From assembly GCA_900757235.1 (NCBI GenBank), contig CAAENB010000103.1:1-8348 (forward strand): DNA of 8,348 nucleotides, in the 5' to 3' direction. Under the pieces are notes generated by a model. It was not told the DNA's origin, made no database searches, and saw nothing but the letters and a program-made list of their open reading frames with translations. The position numbers and the translations under genes were made by a program. The stretch is from an uncultured Collinsella sp. (lineage in GTDB: Bacteria; Actinomycetota; Coriobacteriia; Coriobacteriales; Coriobacteriaceae). Positions 1-6,341 of this stretch are shown here, piece after piece. The first letter of the stretch is position 1; every line of letters starts with the position of its first letter.

Positions 1-107
1 CGGTCGCACAGCATGGCAACCGTCACGTCCTCAAACCGATGCTCTTCGAGCAGCTCAGTAAAGGCCTCGAACAGGGCCCGATAGGTTTTCTTGATGCGAA
101 GGTCCAT
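1..107 (-). CDS. TetR/AcrR-family regulator, 5' part only
   Basis: This is the first 35 codons of a gene that runs off the left edge of the window. It starts at ATG 107-105, with a good Shine-Dalgarno GGAGG (117-121 on the plus strand) nine bases upstream. The visible protein begins MDLRIKKTYRALFEAF and continues with an acidic helix and FEDVTVAMLCD. This is the usual start of a TetR N-terminal DNA-binding domain: a basic R-x-x-K-T-Y/R-R-A-L helix 1, followed by the F-x-x-h-T-V-x-x-h-C/A start of the helix-turn-helix. The ligand-binding domain is outside the window, so neither effector nor target can be named. It is divergent from lemA, and TetR regulators often act on the shared intergenic region; an inverted repeat there (251-272) is a possible operator. 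The family is fairly sure, the role unknown. Confidence 0.8.
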   Translation of the reverse strand, partial: MDLRIKKTYRALFEAFTELLEEHRFEDVTVAMLCD

Positions 108-250
108 ACGTATCGCCCTCCTCAAGGAAAAGACATCGCTCACTAATCTGTCGCATATCTTACACCTGTATCGCCCACTCCCTGGCGAACGGCCTCACCT
201 TGGTGGAAACATAACGCTTACCGGAAAGTTCGGTATCGCCAAGGGTTGCG

Positions 251-272
251 GGTATACTAGTAGCGTTATACC
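251..272 (+). promoter_or_regulatory. lemA upstream inverted repeat with -10-like box
   Basis: GGTATA (251-256) and TATACC (267-272) are perfect 6-base inverted arms separated by 10 bases. TATACT (253-258) is a good -10 hexamer for lemA on the plus strand. The -35 at the matching distance (TTCGGT, 229-234) is weak, which would fit an activated promoter or one that is only moderately used. The arms overlap the proposed -10, so a protein bound here would block lemA transcription. The divergent TetR-type gene is a candidate binder. This is read from sequence only. Confidence 0.4.
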
Positions 273-319
273 AACGGCAGCTGGCGCATGCCGCCGCGGC
301 CATTCGAAACGGAGACATC

Positions 320-871
320 ATGATTACCGTCATCATCGGCATCGTTGTTGTCATTGTGATTGTCTGCGCCATCGCCGGCATCTACAACAACATGGTCACC
401 AAGCGTAACCGCATCGATAACGCCTGGCAGAACATCGATACGCAGCTGCAGCGCCGCAACGACCTGATCCCCAACCTGGTCGAGACCGTCAAGGGCTACG
501 CCAAGCACGAGCAAGAGACGCTCTCCGCCGTGATCAGCGCGCGTAACACCGCCGTCAAGGCCACCACGCCCGAGGCCAAGATGGAGGCCGACAACGTGCT
601 GACCGGTGCGCTACGCCAGCTCTTCGCCGTAGCCGAGGCCTATCCCGACCTTAAGGCAAACACCAACTTTACGCAGCTGCAGGCGTCGCTCGAGGATACC
701 GAGAACAAGATTAGCTATGCACGCCAGAGCTACAACGACTGCGTGCTCAGCTACAACAACGCCATTCAGACGTTCCCGGCTGTCATCTTTGCCGGCATCT
801 TCCAGTTTAAGGAGCGCCAGGGCTTCGAGGCCGCCGAAGCAGCCCGCCAGGCCCCGACCGTCAAGTTCTAA
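320..871 (+). CDS. lemA: LemA family membrane-anchored protein
   Basis: A 183-residue protein of the LemA family, near the usual family length (about 185-200). Residues 2-24 are one hydrophobic segment (Ile/Val-rich), giving a short outside N-terminus and a helical domain of about 160 residues. The family hallmarks are clear: NRIDNAWQNIDTQLQRR at 30-46, then NDLIPNLVETVKGYA (47-61), AEAYPDLKAN (105-114), LEDTENKISYARQSYND (124-140) and FQFKERQGFEA near the C-terminus. The start ATG has GGAG about seven bases upstream. LemA proteins are long antiparallel helical bundles whose biochemical function is not settled; in other bacteria they often sit beside HtpX protease or TPM-domain (YgcG-like) genes. 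Neither partner is here: lemA stands alone between a divergent TetR gene and its own terminator at 912-942. Confidence 0.93.
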   Translation: MITVIIGIVVVIVIVCAIAGIYNNMVTKRNRIDNAWQNIDTQLQRRNDLIPNLVETVKGYAKHEQETLSAVISARNTAVKATTPEAKMEADNVLTGALRQLFAVAEAYPDLKANTNFTQLQASLEDTENKISYARQSYNDCVLSYNNAIQTFPAVIFAGIFQFKERQGFEAAEAARQAPTVKF

Positions 872-911
872 CAGGTTGCCAGCGCATCCTTAATCCGCTA
901 TATGCATAAAA

Positions 912-942
912 CGCCCCGTCGAATGCATACTTCGACGGGGCG
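912..942 (+). terminator. Rho-independent terminator of lemA
   Basis: A perfect 12-bp stem, CGCCCCGTCGAA (912-923) pairing with TTCGACGGGGCG (931-942), encloses a 7-base loop. The plus-strand tail is GTTTCC, about 40 bases past the lemA stop. The bases before the stem are AAAA, so the reverse strand also has a T-rich tail and the hairpin could stop transcription coming from the right as well. Confidence 0.88.
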
Positions 943-971
943 GTTTCCTTTGTCGCGAAGGTCCCCCTCAA

Positions 972-1184
972 GGCGCCGTGCATTTTTGGGAGTATTCAGC
1001 ATGCCCGACAGCTTCGAGCGCCACGATAAATGCCAAAGACCGCGAATATCCCTGCAAATCAAATGCTGTCAGCCCATAACCCCGCCCATCATTCGTAGAA
1101 AACATCGATAAATCCCGATTTTTCGCCCGAGGTCGGTATGCAAGGGCCTTCGATTGCAGAATACTCGCAAAAATGCACGTCGCC
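972..1184. repeat. 213-bp element with 30-bp terminal inverted repeats (MITE-like)
   Basis: The left arm at 972-1001 starts GGCGCCGTGCATTTTTG. The right arm at 1155-1184, read on the reverse strand, starts GGCGACGTGCATTTTTG. Over 30 bases they match at 27 positions (mismatches at arm positions 5, 18 and 27). The internal part has a smaller inverted pair, GACAGC (1007-1012) with GCTGTC (1065-1070). No transposase is present and no clear target-site duplication flanks it (CTCAA on the left, ACCAC on the right). The element fills most of the gene-free gap between the lemA and ilvE terminators. A stop-free reading frame crosses it on the minus strand (968-1195, 75 codons), but it has no recognisable domain or ribosome site and I do not call it a gene. 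A short non-autonomous mobile element or a structured intergenic repeat fits best; a genome-wide copy count was not possible. Confidence 0.65.
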
Positions 1185-1216
1185 ACCACCCCCACATGGC
1201 GCGAAGCAAAACAAAA

Positions 1217-1237
1217 GCGCGGCCCAAAAGGCCGCGC
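1217..1237 (-). terminator. Rho-independent terminator of ilvE
   Basis: A perfect 8-bp GC stem, GCGCGGCC (1217-1224) with GGCCGCGC (1230-1237), has a 5-base loop. Read on the minus strand it is followed by TTTTGTTTTG, a strong T tract. It lies about 70 bases past the ilvE stop codon. Confidence 0.9.
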
Positions 1238-1306
1238 GCCATCTTTAATTCAGATTAATTATTGTTCGTTGTGACATCGCCGAGCCCGCAGGGCGGGTAA
1301 GACAAA

Positions 1307-2359
1307 TTACGCGACGGTGTAAACCCAGTTGTGCTTATCCTCAACAGCACCAGACTGGATGCCCGTCAGGGTCTCGCGAAGTTTCTTCATCACGGGGCCG
1401 ATCTCGGTGTAGCCAGCCGGGAAGGTCACAGTCTCGTCGGCACCGTAGACCTTGTTGTCGATCTCGCCGACCGGGGAGATAACGGCAGCGGTGCCGCACA
1501 GGCCGCACTCAACAAAGGTGCCGGCCTTGACCTCGGCCCACTCGACGGGACGCTGGTCGACGGTCATGCCCAGGTCCTGAGCAACCTGAACGAGCGAACG
1601 GCGGGTGATGGAGGGCAGGATGGAGTCGGTGTGCGACTGCGGAACGACGAGGGTGCCATCCTCCTTCACGAACAGGACGTTAGCGCCACCGGTCTCCTCG
1701 ACATAGGTGCGGGACTCGGAGTCGAGATACAGGTTCTCGGCATAACCCTCGCGGTGAGCCTCCATCGTGGGCTTCAGGGACATGGCGTAGTTGAGGCCGG
1801 CCTTGATGTTGCCGGTGCCGTGCGGTGCGGCGCGGTCGTACTCGGAAACGCGCAGCTTGACAGGCTTGAGGCCGCCCTTAAAGTACGGACCGACCGGGGT
1901 CACGAGAATGCGGAACGTGTACTCAGGAGCGGGAGCCACGCCGATTACGTCACCGGAGCCGATCATAAACGGACGCACATACAGGGTTGCACCGGAGCCG
2001 AAGGGCGGAACCCATGCGGCATTGGCAGAAACGACCTGCTTGACGGCCTCGACAAACTTGTCCTTGGGGAACGGGGGCATCTCGAGGCGCTGCGCAGAGT
2101 TGTACATACGCTCAGCGTTCATGTCGGGACGGAAACAGACGATGCTGCCGTCCTCGGCGGTGTAGGCCTTCAGGCCCTCAAAGACCTCCTGGCAGTAATG
2201 GAAGATGCCACCGCACTCGGAGACATGCAGGGTGTGGTCGGTGGTCAGGCCACCCTCGTCCCACTCGCCATCCTTCCAATGAGCCTCGTAGCTGTAATCG
2301 GTCTTCATGTAGCCAAAGCCGAGGCTACCCCAATCGATATCCTTCTTCTCGACAGTCAT
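1307..2359 (-). CDS. ilvE: Branched-chain amino acid aminotransferase
   Basis: A 350-residue class IV (D-amino-acid/branched-chain fold) PLP aminotransferase. It interconverts Leu, Ile and Val with their 2-oxo acids using glutamate/2-oxoglutarate, the last step of branched-chain synthesis, in the cytosol. The early FGYMKTDYSY and the FEGLKAY block (60-66), with RPDMNAERM following, are typical of the long BCAT group. The PLP lysine should be K186 in GTGNIKAGLNYA. The EETGGANVLFV stretch (221-231) carries the class IV signature with the conserved Glu, and GTAAVISPVGEI (289-300) is the usual phosphate-binding loop. The start chosen is ATG 2359-2357, with AAGGAG six bases upstream. A longer frame reaches a GTG at 2509 but adds 50 Arg-rich residues with no family counterpart. 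It is a single gene with its own promoter region and terminator. One oddity is a Cys-x-x-Cys pair (285, 288) just before the GTAA loop. Confidence 0.95.
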   Translation of the reverse strand: MTVEKKDIDWGSLGFGYMKTDYSYEAHWKDGEWDEGGLTTDHTLHVSECGGIFHYCQEVFEGLKAYTAEDGSIVCFRPDMNAERMYNSAQRLEMPPFPKDKFVEAVKQVVSANAAWVPPFGSGATLYVRPFMIGSGDVIGVAPAPEYTFRILVTPVGPYFKGGLKPVKLRVSEYDRAAPHGTGNIKAGLNYAMSLKPTMEAHREGYAENLYLDSESRTYVEETGGANVLFVKEDGTLVVPQSHTDSILPSITRRSLVQVAQDLGMTVDQRPVEWAEVKAGTFVECGLCGTAAVISPVGEIDNKVYGADETVTFPAGYTEIGPVMKKLRETLTGIQSGAVEDKHNWVYTVA

Positions 2360-2512
2360 ATGTCGCTCCTTACATACACAGTTGCATACTCGCGAACCCG
2401 CACGCAAGGACCGGGGCCGACCGCGTCGCAACGTCACACGCCCGGAGCGTAGAGCCGGACGGGACACGCGGACGACATCGAAGCCGATGACACGTCGATT
2501 CGCATGCACGAG

Positions 2513-2541
2513 ATTGTACTCCGCACACGCATCGGATAAAA
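2513..2541 (-). promoter_or_regulatory. Probable ilvE promoter
   Basis: On the minus strand, TACAAT (2513-2518) is a good -10 box. TTTTAT (2536-2541) lies at the ideal 17-base spacing but is a weak -35. An AT-rich tract just upstream includes the short palindrome CTTTA-N6-TAAAG (2549-2564), placed where an activator or repressor could bind. Transcription from here would give a leader of about 145 bases before the ilvE start. The leader holds no run of Leu, Ile or Val codons of the kind expected in a classical attenuator. Confidence 0.45.
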
Positions 2542-2588
2542 CGTTTTTCTTTAACTAACTAAAGTATTTTCATTTGACCGAAGCTAGA

Positions 2589-2620
2589 GAGGCCCGCCAC
2601 CGCAATCGGTGACGGGCCTC
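2589..2620 (-). terminator. Hairpin after the DedA gene, probable terminator
   Basis: A 14-bp stem, GAGGCCCGCCACCG (2589-2602) with CGGTGACGGGCCTC (2607-2620), has one non-Watson-Crick pair and a CAAT loop. It lies about 30 bases past the DedA stop. The minus-strand tail (TCTAGCTTCGG) lacks a proper T tract, so termination may be weak or the hairpin may mainly stabilise the transcript end. Confidence 0.6.
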
Positions 2621-2648
2621 AACGGCACGGTTTGCGCGCTAGCTCGAG

Positions 2649-3296
2649 CTACGCGTTCTGTTTGCCCAGCTTTGCCTTAACCAGGCCGACCACGGTCGGG
2701 ATAATCGACACGGCGACGATGCCGATAATCAGCAGCTCAAAGTGCTCCTGCACAAAGGGGATGCCGCCAAAGAAATAGCCCAGCAGCGTAAAGACCGTCG
2801 ACCAGGTAATGCCGCCCAGCACGTTATAGATGACAAAATTGCGCCAATGCATGCCGCCCATACCGGCGATGAAGGGCACAAAGGTGCGGATAAACGGGAA
2901 GAAGCGACCCAGGAAGATGGCCAGGTGACCCCACTTGTCCAGGAAGTCCTCGGACTTTTTAATGCGCTCGGGCGTCATGGCCTTGACCTTGCCCGAGGCG
3001 ATGATTTTGCGGCCAAAGAAGTGGCCGATCATAAAGTTGCACTGATCGCCCAGGATGGCTGCGGCCCATGCGACGGCCAGCAGGGCCACGATGTTAAAGC
3101 CGCCGTTGTGGGCAAAGAAGCCCGAGGCAAACAGCAGCGAATCGCCGGGAAGGAACGGGAAGAACACCACGCCCGTCTCGATAAAGATGATCAGGAACAC
3201 GCAGCCGTAGGCCATGAGCGGGCCAGCGGCGATCCAGCTGGCGATCGCAGTGCGCGGGTCCTTGAGCAGCTCGGCGATAAAATTGATGAAACCCAT
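2649..3296 (-). CDS. DedA-family (SNARE-associated/VTT domain) membrane protein
   Basis: A 215-residue polytopic membrane protein of the DedA family. The landmarks are E40 in the first long hydrophobic stretch, FFPFLPGDSLLF (45-56) forming the first re-entrant motif, GDQCNFMIGHFFGR (83-96), and GRFFPFIRTFVPFIAGMGGM (120-139) with the conserved Arg, Pro and Gly residues. Further membrane segments follow (about 145-168 and 179-203), then a short basic tail. DedA proteins act in the cytoplasmic membrane; some members flip undecaprenyl phosphate or phosphatidylethanolamine, and loss affects envelope integrity. The exact substrate here cannot be told. The start chosen is ATG 3296-3294, with GAGAGG nine bases upstream. 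An upstream in-frame TTG (3335) adds 13 residues, has no ribosome site and lies almost at the expected transcription start. The gene is transcribed alone, divergent from cysE. Confidence 0.93.
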   Translation of the reverse strand: MGFINFIAELLKDPRTAIASWIAAGPLMAYGCVFLIIFIETGVVFFPFLPGDSLLFASGFFAHNGGFNIVALLAVAWAAAILGDQCNFMIGHFFGRKIIASGKVKAMTPERIKKSEDFLDKWGHLAIFLGRFFPFIRTFVPFIAGMGGMHWRNFVIYNVLGGITWSTVFTLLGYFFGGIPFVQEHFELLIIGIVAVSIIPTVVGLVKAKLGKQNA

Positions 3297-3342
3297 GAAG
3301 TAAAACCTCTCAGTTGTGGGCGCGGACACGTCCAAGTTGACC

Positions 3343-3371
3343 AGTATACGGTTGCGACGCCGCCACGCACA
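3343..3371 (-). promoter_or_regulatory. Probable DedA-gene promoter
   Basis: On the minus strand TATACT (3343-3348) is a strong -10 box, about 47 bases before the chosen ATG. The hexamer 17 bases upstream (TGTGCG, 3366-3371) is a poor -35, so the -10 is the only firm part of this call. Confidence 0.45.
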
Positions 3372-3415
3372 CGACCTTACAAAAGCGTGACTTCATTACC
3401 AGCAAGTTTGCATAA

Positions 3416-3479
3416 TTGACACCTGTCACGCAAAGCCGAGTAAGATTGTTCTTCCTAATCCCTAGCGAATCGCTATACT
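3416..3479 (+). promoter_or_regulatory. cysE promoter region with two inverted repeats
   Basis: Two promoter-like arrangements are visible. TTGACA (3416-3421), a perfect -35, is followed 19 bases later by TAAGAT (3441-3446). Nearer the gene, TATACT (3474-3479) is a strong -10 with a poor -35 (CTTCCT, 3451-3456). Each is overlapped by a small palindrome: TGACA-CC-TGTCA (3417-3428) covers the -35, and TAGCGA-A-TCGCTA (3463-3475) abuts and overlaps the TATACT box. These positions suit repressor operators, plausibly for sulfur or cysteine control, though no regulator can be named. Confidence 0.45.
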
Positions 3480-3520
3480 TTATTGAATTGCATTGTCGCG
3501 GCGCTAAGGGAGGGCGGCCG

Positions 3521-4225
3521 GTGAGCTTTATCAATACCATTCGCGAGGACATCAAGACCGTCCAGGCGCAAGACCCCGCTGCGCAAAATGGCCTGGTCAT
3601 CTTCCTGTCCTACCCCGGCCTGCACGCCAAGTGGAACCACGTGCCCGAGCACTGGCTGTGGGAACATGGCCATCGCTCGCTTGCCCGTGTGCTCTCGCAG
3701 TTAACCCGCCATATCACCGGCGTCGAAATTCATCCCGCCGCGCAGATCGGCAAGCACTTCTTTATCGACCACGCCATGGGCGTCGTTATTGGCGAGACTA
3801 CCATCGTGGGCGACAACTGCGTGCTCTACCAGGGCGTCACGCTCGGCGGCACCGGCAACGAGACCGGCAAACGCCACCCCACCCTGGGCAACAATGTCAC
3901 CGTGGGCACGGGCGCCAAGGTGCTTGGCAACATCCACATCGGCAACAACGTCAAGATCGGCGGCAACTCGGTCGTCGTCAAGGACGTGCCCGACAACTGC
4001 ACCGTCGTGGGCGTGCCCGGGCGCATCATCAAGCGCAACGGCTGCCGCGTGTTCGAGGAGAGCTTCGACGCCAAGCAGCATCGCGAGTACATGCCCGACG
4101 ATGCCGCCGAGCAGAGCGCCCTCAACCGTCAGGGCATCACCGAAAACGCCCGTCGCGTCAAGGAACTCGAGCAAGAGGTGGCCGAGCTCAGGGCCCTCGT
4201 CGCCAAGCTCGTGGACGAGCGCTAG
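3521..4225 (+). CDS. cysE: Serine O-acetyltransferase
   Basis: A 234-residue serine acetyltransferase that makes O-acetylserine from serine and acetyl-CoA, the first committed step of cysteine synthesis in the cytosol. Residues 1-65 form the helical N-terminal part with DPAAQNG (18-24) and SYPGLHAKWNH (30-40). From about residue 66 the left-handed beta-helix of hexapeptide repeats runs to about 172: HPAAQIGKHFFIDHAMGVVI (71-90) with the catalytic Asp83-His84 pair, then GETTIVGDN, YQGVTLGGTG, KRHPTLGNN and GAKVLGNIHIG. The last 35 residues (VKELEQEVAELRALVAKLV) form a heptad coiled coil. Length is that of the short (Bacillus-like) CysE rather than the longer enteric form. The start chosen is GTG 3521, with GGGAGG just upstream; a longer frame to 3416 would begin inside promoter elements. 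No cysK lies next to it. It converges on the ABC operon. Confidence 0.95.
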   Translation: MSFINTIREDIKTVQAQDPAAQNGLVIFLSYPGLHAKWNHVPEHWLWEHGHRSLARVLSQLTRHITGVEIHPAAQIGKHFFIDHAMGVVIGETTIVGDNCVLYQGVTLGGTGNETGKRHPTLGNNVTVGTGAKVLGNIHIGNNVKIGGNSVVVKDVPDNCTVVGVPGRIIKRNGCRVFEESFDAKQHREYMPDDAAEQSALNRQGITENARRVKELEQEVAELRALVAKLVDER

Positions 4226-4263
4226 GGCCGCGGGCAACCGCCACAGCATGAACGCCAACACAA

Positions 4264-4298
4264 AAGGCGCGCCAGGGAATCCGCTCCCGGCGCGCCTT
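4264..4298 (+). terminator. cysE terminator, probably bidirectional
   Basis: AAGGCGCGCC (4264-4273) pairs perfectly with GGCGCGCCTT (4289-4298), and GGG/CCC extend the stem inward past one bulged A. The plus-strand tail is CTTTTCG. On the minus strand the tail is TTTGTGTTGG, so the same hairpin can end transcription of the ABC operon that arrives from the right. Confidence 0.9.
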
Positions 4299-4307
4299 CT
4301 TTTCGAT

Positions 4308-4335
4308 GTGACATGCGGGACTGACCCTTTGTCAC
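4308..4335. repeat. REP-like small palindrome
   Basis: GTGACA (4308-4313) pairs with TGTCAC (4330-4335), and inside it GGG (4317-4319) pairs with CCC (4325-4327) around a 5-base loop. It sits between the cysE terminator and the end of the ABC operon, touching the stop codon of the latter. The GGGACTGACCCTTTGTCAC wording resembles short palindromes dispersed between genes in some bacteria. Copy number is unknown. Confidence 0.35.
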
Positions 4336-4336
4336 C

Positions 4337-6340
4337 TTATGCGAACTGGCTTAGGTAGAGGTCGGCATAAGCGCCCTCGGCAGCCAGCAGCTCCTTGTGC
4401 GTACCCTGCTCGATGATATTGCCGTGATCCATGACCAGGATGAGGTCGGCATCGACGATCGTCGACAGACGGTGCGCGATCACAAAACTCGTGCGCCCGC
4501 GCATGAGCGCATCCATAGCACGGCCGATGGCGAGCTCGGTGCGTGTGTCCACGCTCGACGTCGCCTCGTCCAGGATGAGGATCGCCGGGTTGTTGAGCAG
4601 CACGCGTGCGATGGTCAGCAGCTGACGTTGGCCCTGGCTGATGCTCTCGGCATCGTTAGCCACACGCGTGTCGTAGCCCTGTGGCATAGTGCGCACAAAG
4701 AAGTCGACCCGTGCGGCACGTGCGGCCGCGACAATCTCCTCGCGCGTCGCCTCGGGACAGCCGTAGGCGATGTTCTCGGCAATGGTGCCATCAAATAGCC
4801 AAGCGTCCTGCAACACCATGCCAAACTGCTGGCGCAGCTCGCCGCGGTCCATGCGGCTCGTGTCCACGCCGTCGAGGGTAATGCGGCCGCCGTCGATCTC
4901 GTAAAAGTGCATGAGCAGGTTGATGAGCGTGGTCTTACCCGCGCCCGTGGTTCCCACCACGGCGATCTTCTGACCCGGCTCGGCGGTAAACGACACGTCT
5001 CGCATAAGCGGCTTGTCGGGCGAATAGCCAAAGCGCACATGCTCAAAAGCGACACGGCCTTCCACTTTGCCCGGCAGCTTGGCGGCGGCCACCGGCAACG
5101 GATCGGCCTCCATCTCGGGCTCGTCGAGCAGGTCGAACACGCGCTCTGCACTCGCCAGCGCACTCTGCAGCGAGTTAAAGGTAAACGACAGCTCCGTCAT
5201 GGGTTCGGACGCCTCGTTGATAAACTGGAAGAACGCCTGGAACACGCCGACGGTCATATGCCCGGCAACCAGCATGCTGCAGCCCACCAGCGCGATCACG
5301 ATCTGCGCCAAACGGCCGATAAAGCGCACCGCGGGGCCGACGGCGTTAATCATAAAGTCGGCCTTGGTGCTCACGCGCGCCAGCTCCTTCGAAGCCTCGT
5401 GCACCTCGGCAGAGCTCTGGCGCTCACGGTTAAACGCACGGATCACCAGACGGCCCGAGTAGCCCTCCTCGACCGCGCTCGTAATCTTGGACACCCACTC
5501 CTGGCGCTCGCCCGTCACATCATGCGTGCGGCGCGACACGACCTTCGTCACCAGCAGCGAAAGCGCCGTAAAGAACAAAAAAACGAGCGTGAGCGGCACG
5601 CTAAACACGAACATCACGCTCACGGCGCCCACCACGGTACCGATCGACACCAGAAGCTGCAGCAGGCCGCGTTGCATGCTCTCGGACATCTTGTCCAAGT
5701 CGTTGGTCGCACGGCTGACGACCTCGCCGGGACGATGCGCGTCAAAGTAGGCAAGCGGCAGACGGTTGAGCTTTTGTGCGATGCGGTTGCGCAGGCGCAG
5801 GTTGAGGCGCTCGGCAACGCTCGACATCAAAAAGCTCTGGAGTGCGTAGAACGAGGCGGCGGCGGTCCAGATCATAAAGTAGATAAAGATGGTCCTGCCG
5901 CAGTTCTCCCAGGTAATGCTGAAGGTAGTGTTGTTGGCAAACGCCAGCTTCATGTGCCCCCACAGCTCATCGATCACGCGGGCGCTGTAAGCCGGCGCCG
6001 CGGTGTTAAAGATGGCATAGAACACGATGCTCGCGAACACGATATAGAAGCGCCAATGGTCGCCGGCGGCCTCGCTCCACAGGCGGCGCACCGTCGCCCA
6101 GGTGTCGCGGGGCGTCTCGTCCTCGTCCTCGTCATCAACGTCGCGCATGCGCTCCGCCTCGGCGCGGGCACGCTCGTCCTCGGCGCGCTCGTTTTCCTCG
6201 TAGAGTGCCTGGCGGCGAGCCTCGCGCTCCGCCGCTGCCTTGGCGTCTTCCTCCAGGTCGGACGTGGCGCCCGTCTCCTCGACTGTCTCTGCAGCCGCGG
6301 CGTCATCGGCGATGCCCCACTTCTTGAGCTCCTCGGTCAT
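4337..6340 (-). CDS. ABC exporter half-transporter, catalytic-site subunit
   Basis: A 667-residue type I-fold (multidrug-like) ABC half-transporter. Residues 1-80 are an unusual acidic, Ala/Glu/Arg-rich, probably coiled cytosolic extension. Six membrane helices follow (roughly 97-118, 150-172, 226-246, 249-267, 338-360, 365-385), then the nucleotide-binding domain: Walker A GTTGAGKTT (463-471), Q-loop Gln511, signature ISQGQ (567-571), Walker B LILDE with catalytic Glu592, and switch His623. The ATP site is complete apart from the altered signature. It should pair with the product of the gene just upstream, whose defects are complementary, to form a heterodimeric exporter in the cytoplasmic membrane; substrate unknown, drugs or lipids are usual in this family. 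The start chosen is ATG 6340-6338, with GGAGG eight bases upstream and one base after the upstream stop. The GTG at 6349 touches the SD and is unlikely. Confidence 0.93.
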   Translation of the reverse strand: MTEELKKWGIADDAAAAETVEETGATSDLEEDAKAAAEREARRQALYEENERAEDERARAEAERMRDVDDEDEDETPRDTWATVRRLWSEAAGDHWRFYIVFASIVFYAIFNTAAPAYSARVIDELWGHMKLAFANNTTFSITWENCGRTIFIYFMIWTAAASFYALQSFLMSSVAERLNLRLRNRIAQKLNRLPLAYFDAHRPGEVVSRATNDLDKMSESMQRGLLQLLVSIGTVVGAVSVMFVFSVPLTLVFLFFTALSLLVTKVVSRRTHDVTGERQEWVSKITSAVEEGYSGRLVIRAFNRERQSSAEVHEASKELARVSTKADFMINAVGPAVRFIGRLAQIVIALVGCSMLVAGHMTVGVFQAFFQFINEASEPMTELSFTFNSLQSALASAERVFDLLDEPEMEADPLPVAAAKLPGKVEGRVAFEHVRFGYSPDKPLMRDVSFTAEPGQKIAVVGTTGAGKTTLINLLMHFYEIDGGRITLDGVDTSRMDRGELRQQFGMVLQDAWLFDGTIAENIAYGCPEATREEIVAAARAARVDFFVRTMPQGYDTRVANDAESISQGQRQLLTIARVLLNNPAILILDEATSSVDTRTELAIGRAMDALMRGRTSFVIAHRLSTIVDADLILVMDHGNIIEQGTHKELLAAEGAYADLYLSQFA

Positions 6341-6341
6341 G

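Noticed and set aside
968..1195. A 75-codon minus-strand frame across the inverted-repeat element
   Set aside because: It spans the element end to end, has no clear ribosome site or known domain, and its ends are set by the inverted repeats. It is better explained by the repeat than by a gene.
1331..2452. A 373-codon plus-strand frame opposite ilvE
   Set aside because: Low-complexity Gly/Leu/Asp/His composition with no family features; it mirrors the codons of ilvE.
2434..2505. A 23-codon leader peptide upstream of ilvE as an attenuator
   Set aside because: It contains scattered Ile, Val and Leu codons but no run of them, no convincing ribosome site and no visible antiterminator/terminator pair before ilvE.
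2360..2509. N-terminal extension of ilvE to the GTG at 2509
   Set aside because: The added 50 residues are Arg-rich and atypical of the family, and a strong Shine-Dalgarno sits right before the ATG at 2359.
3416..3520. N-terminal extension of cysE to the upstream frame start
   Set aside because: It would begin inside promoter elements and lacks a ribosome site. GTG 3521 has GGGAGG upstream and gives the normal family length.
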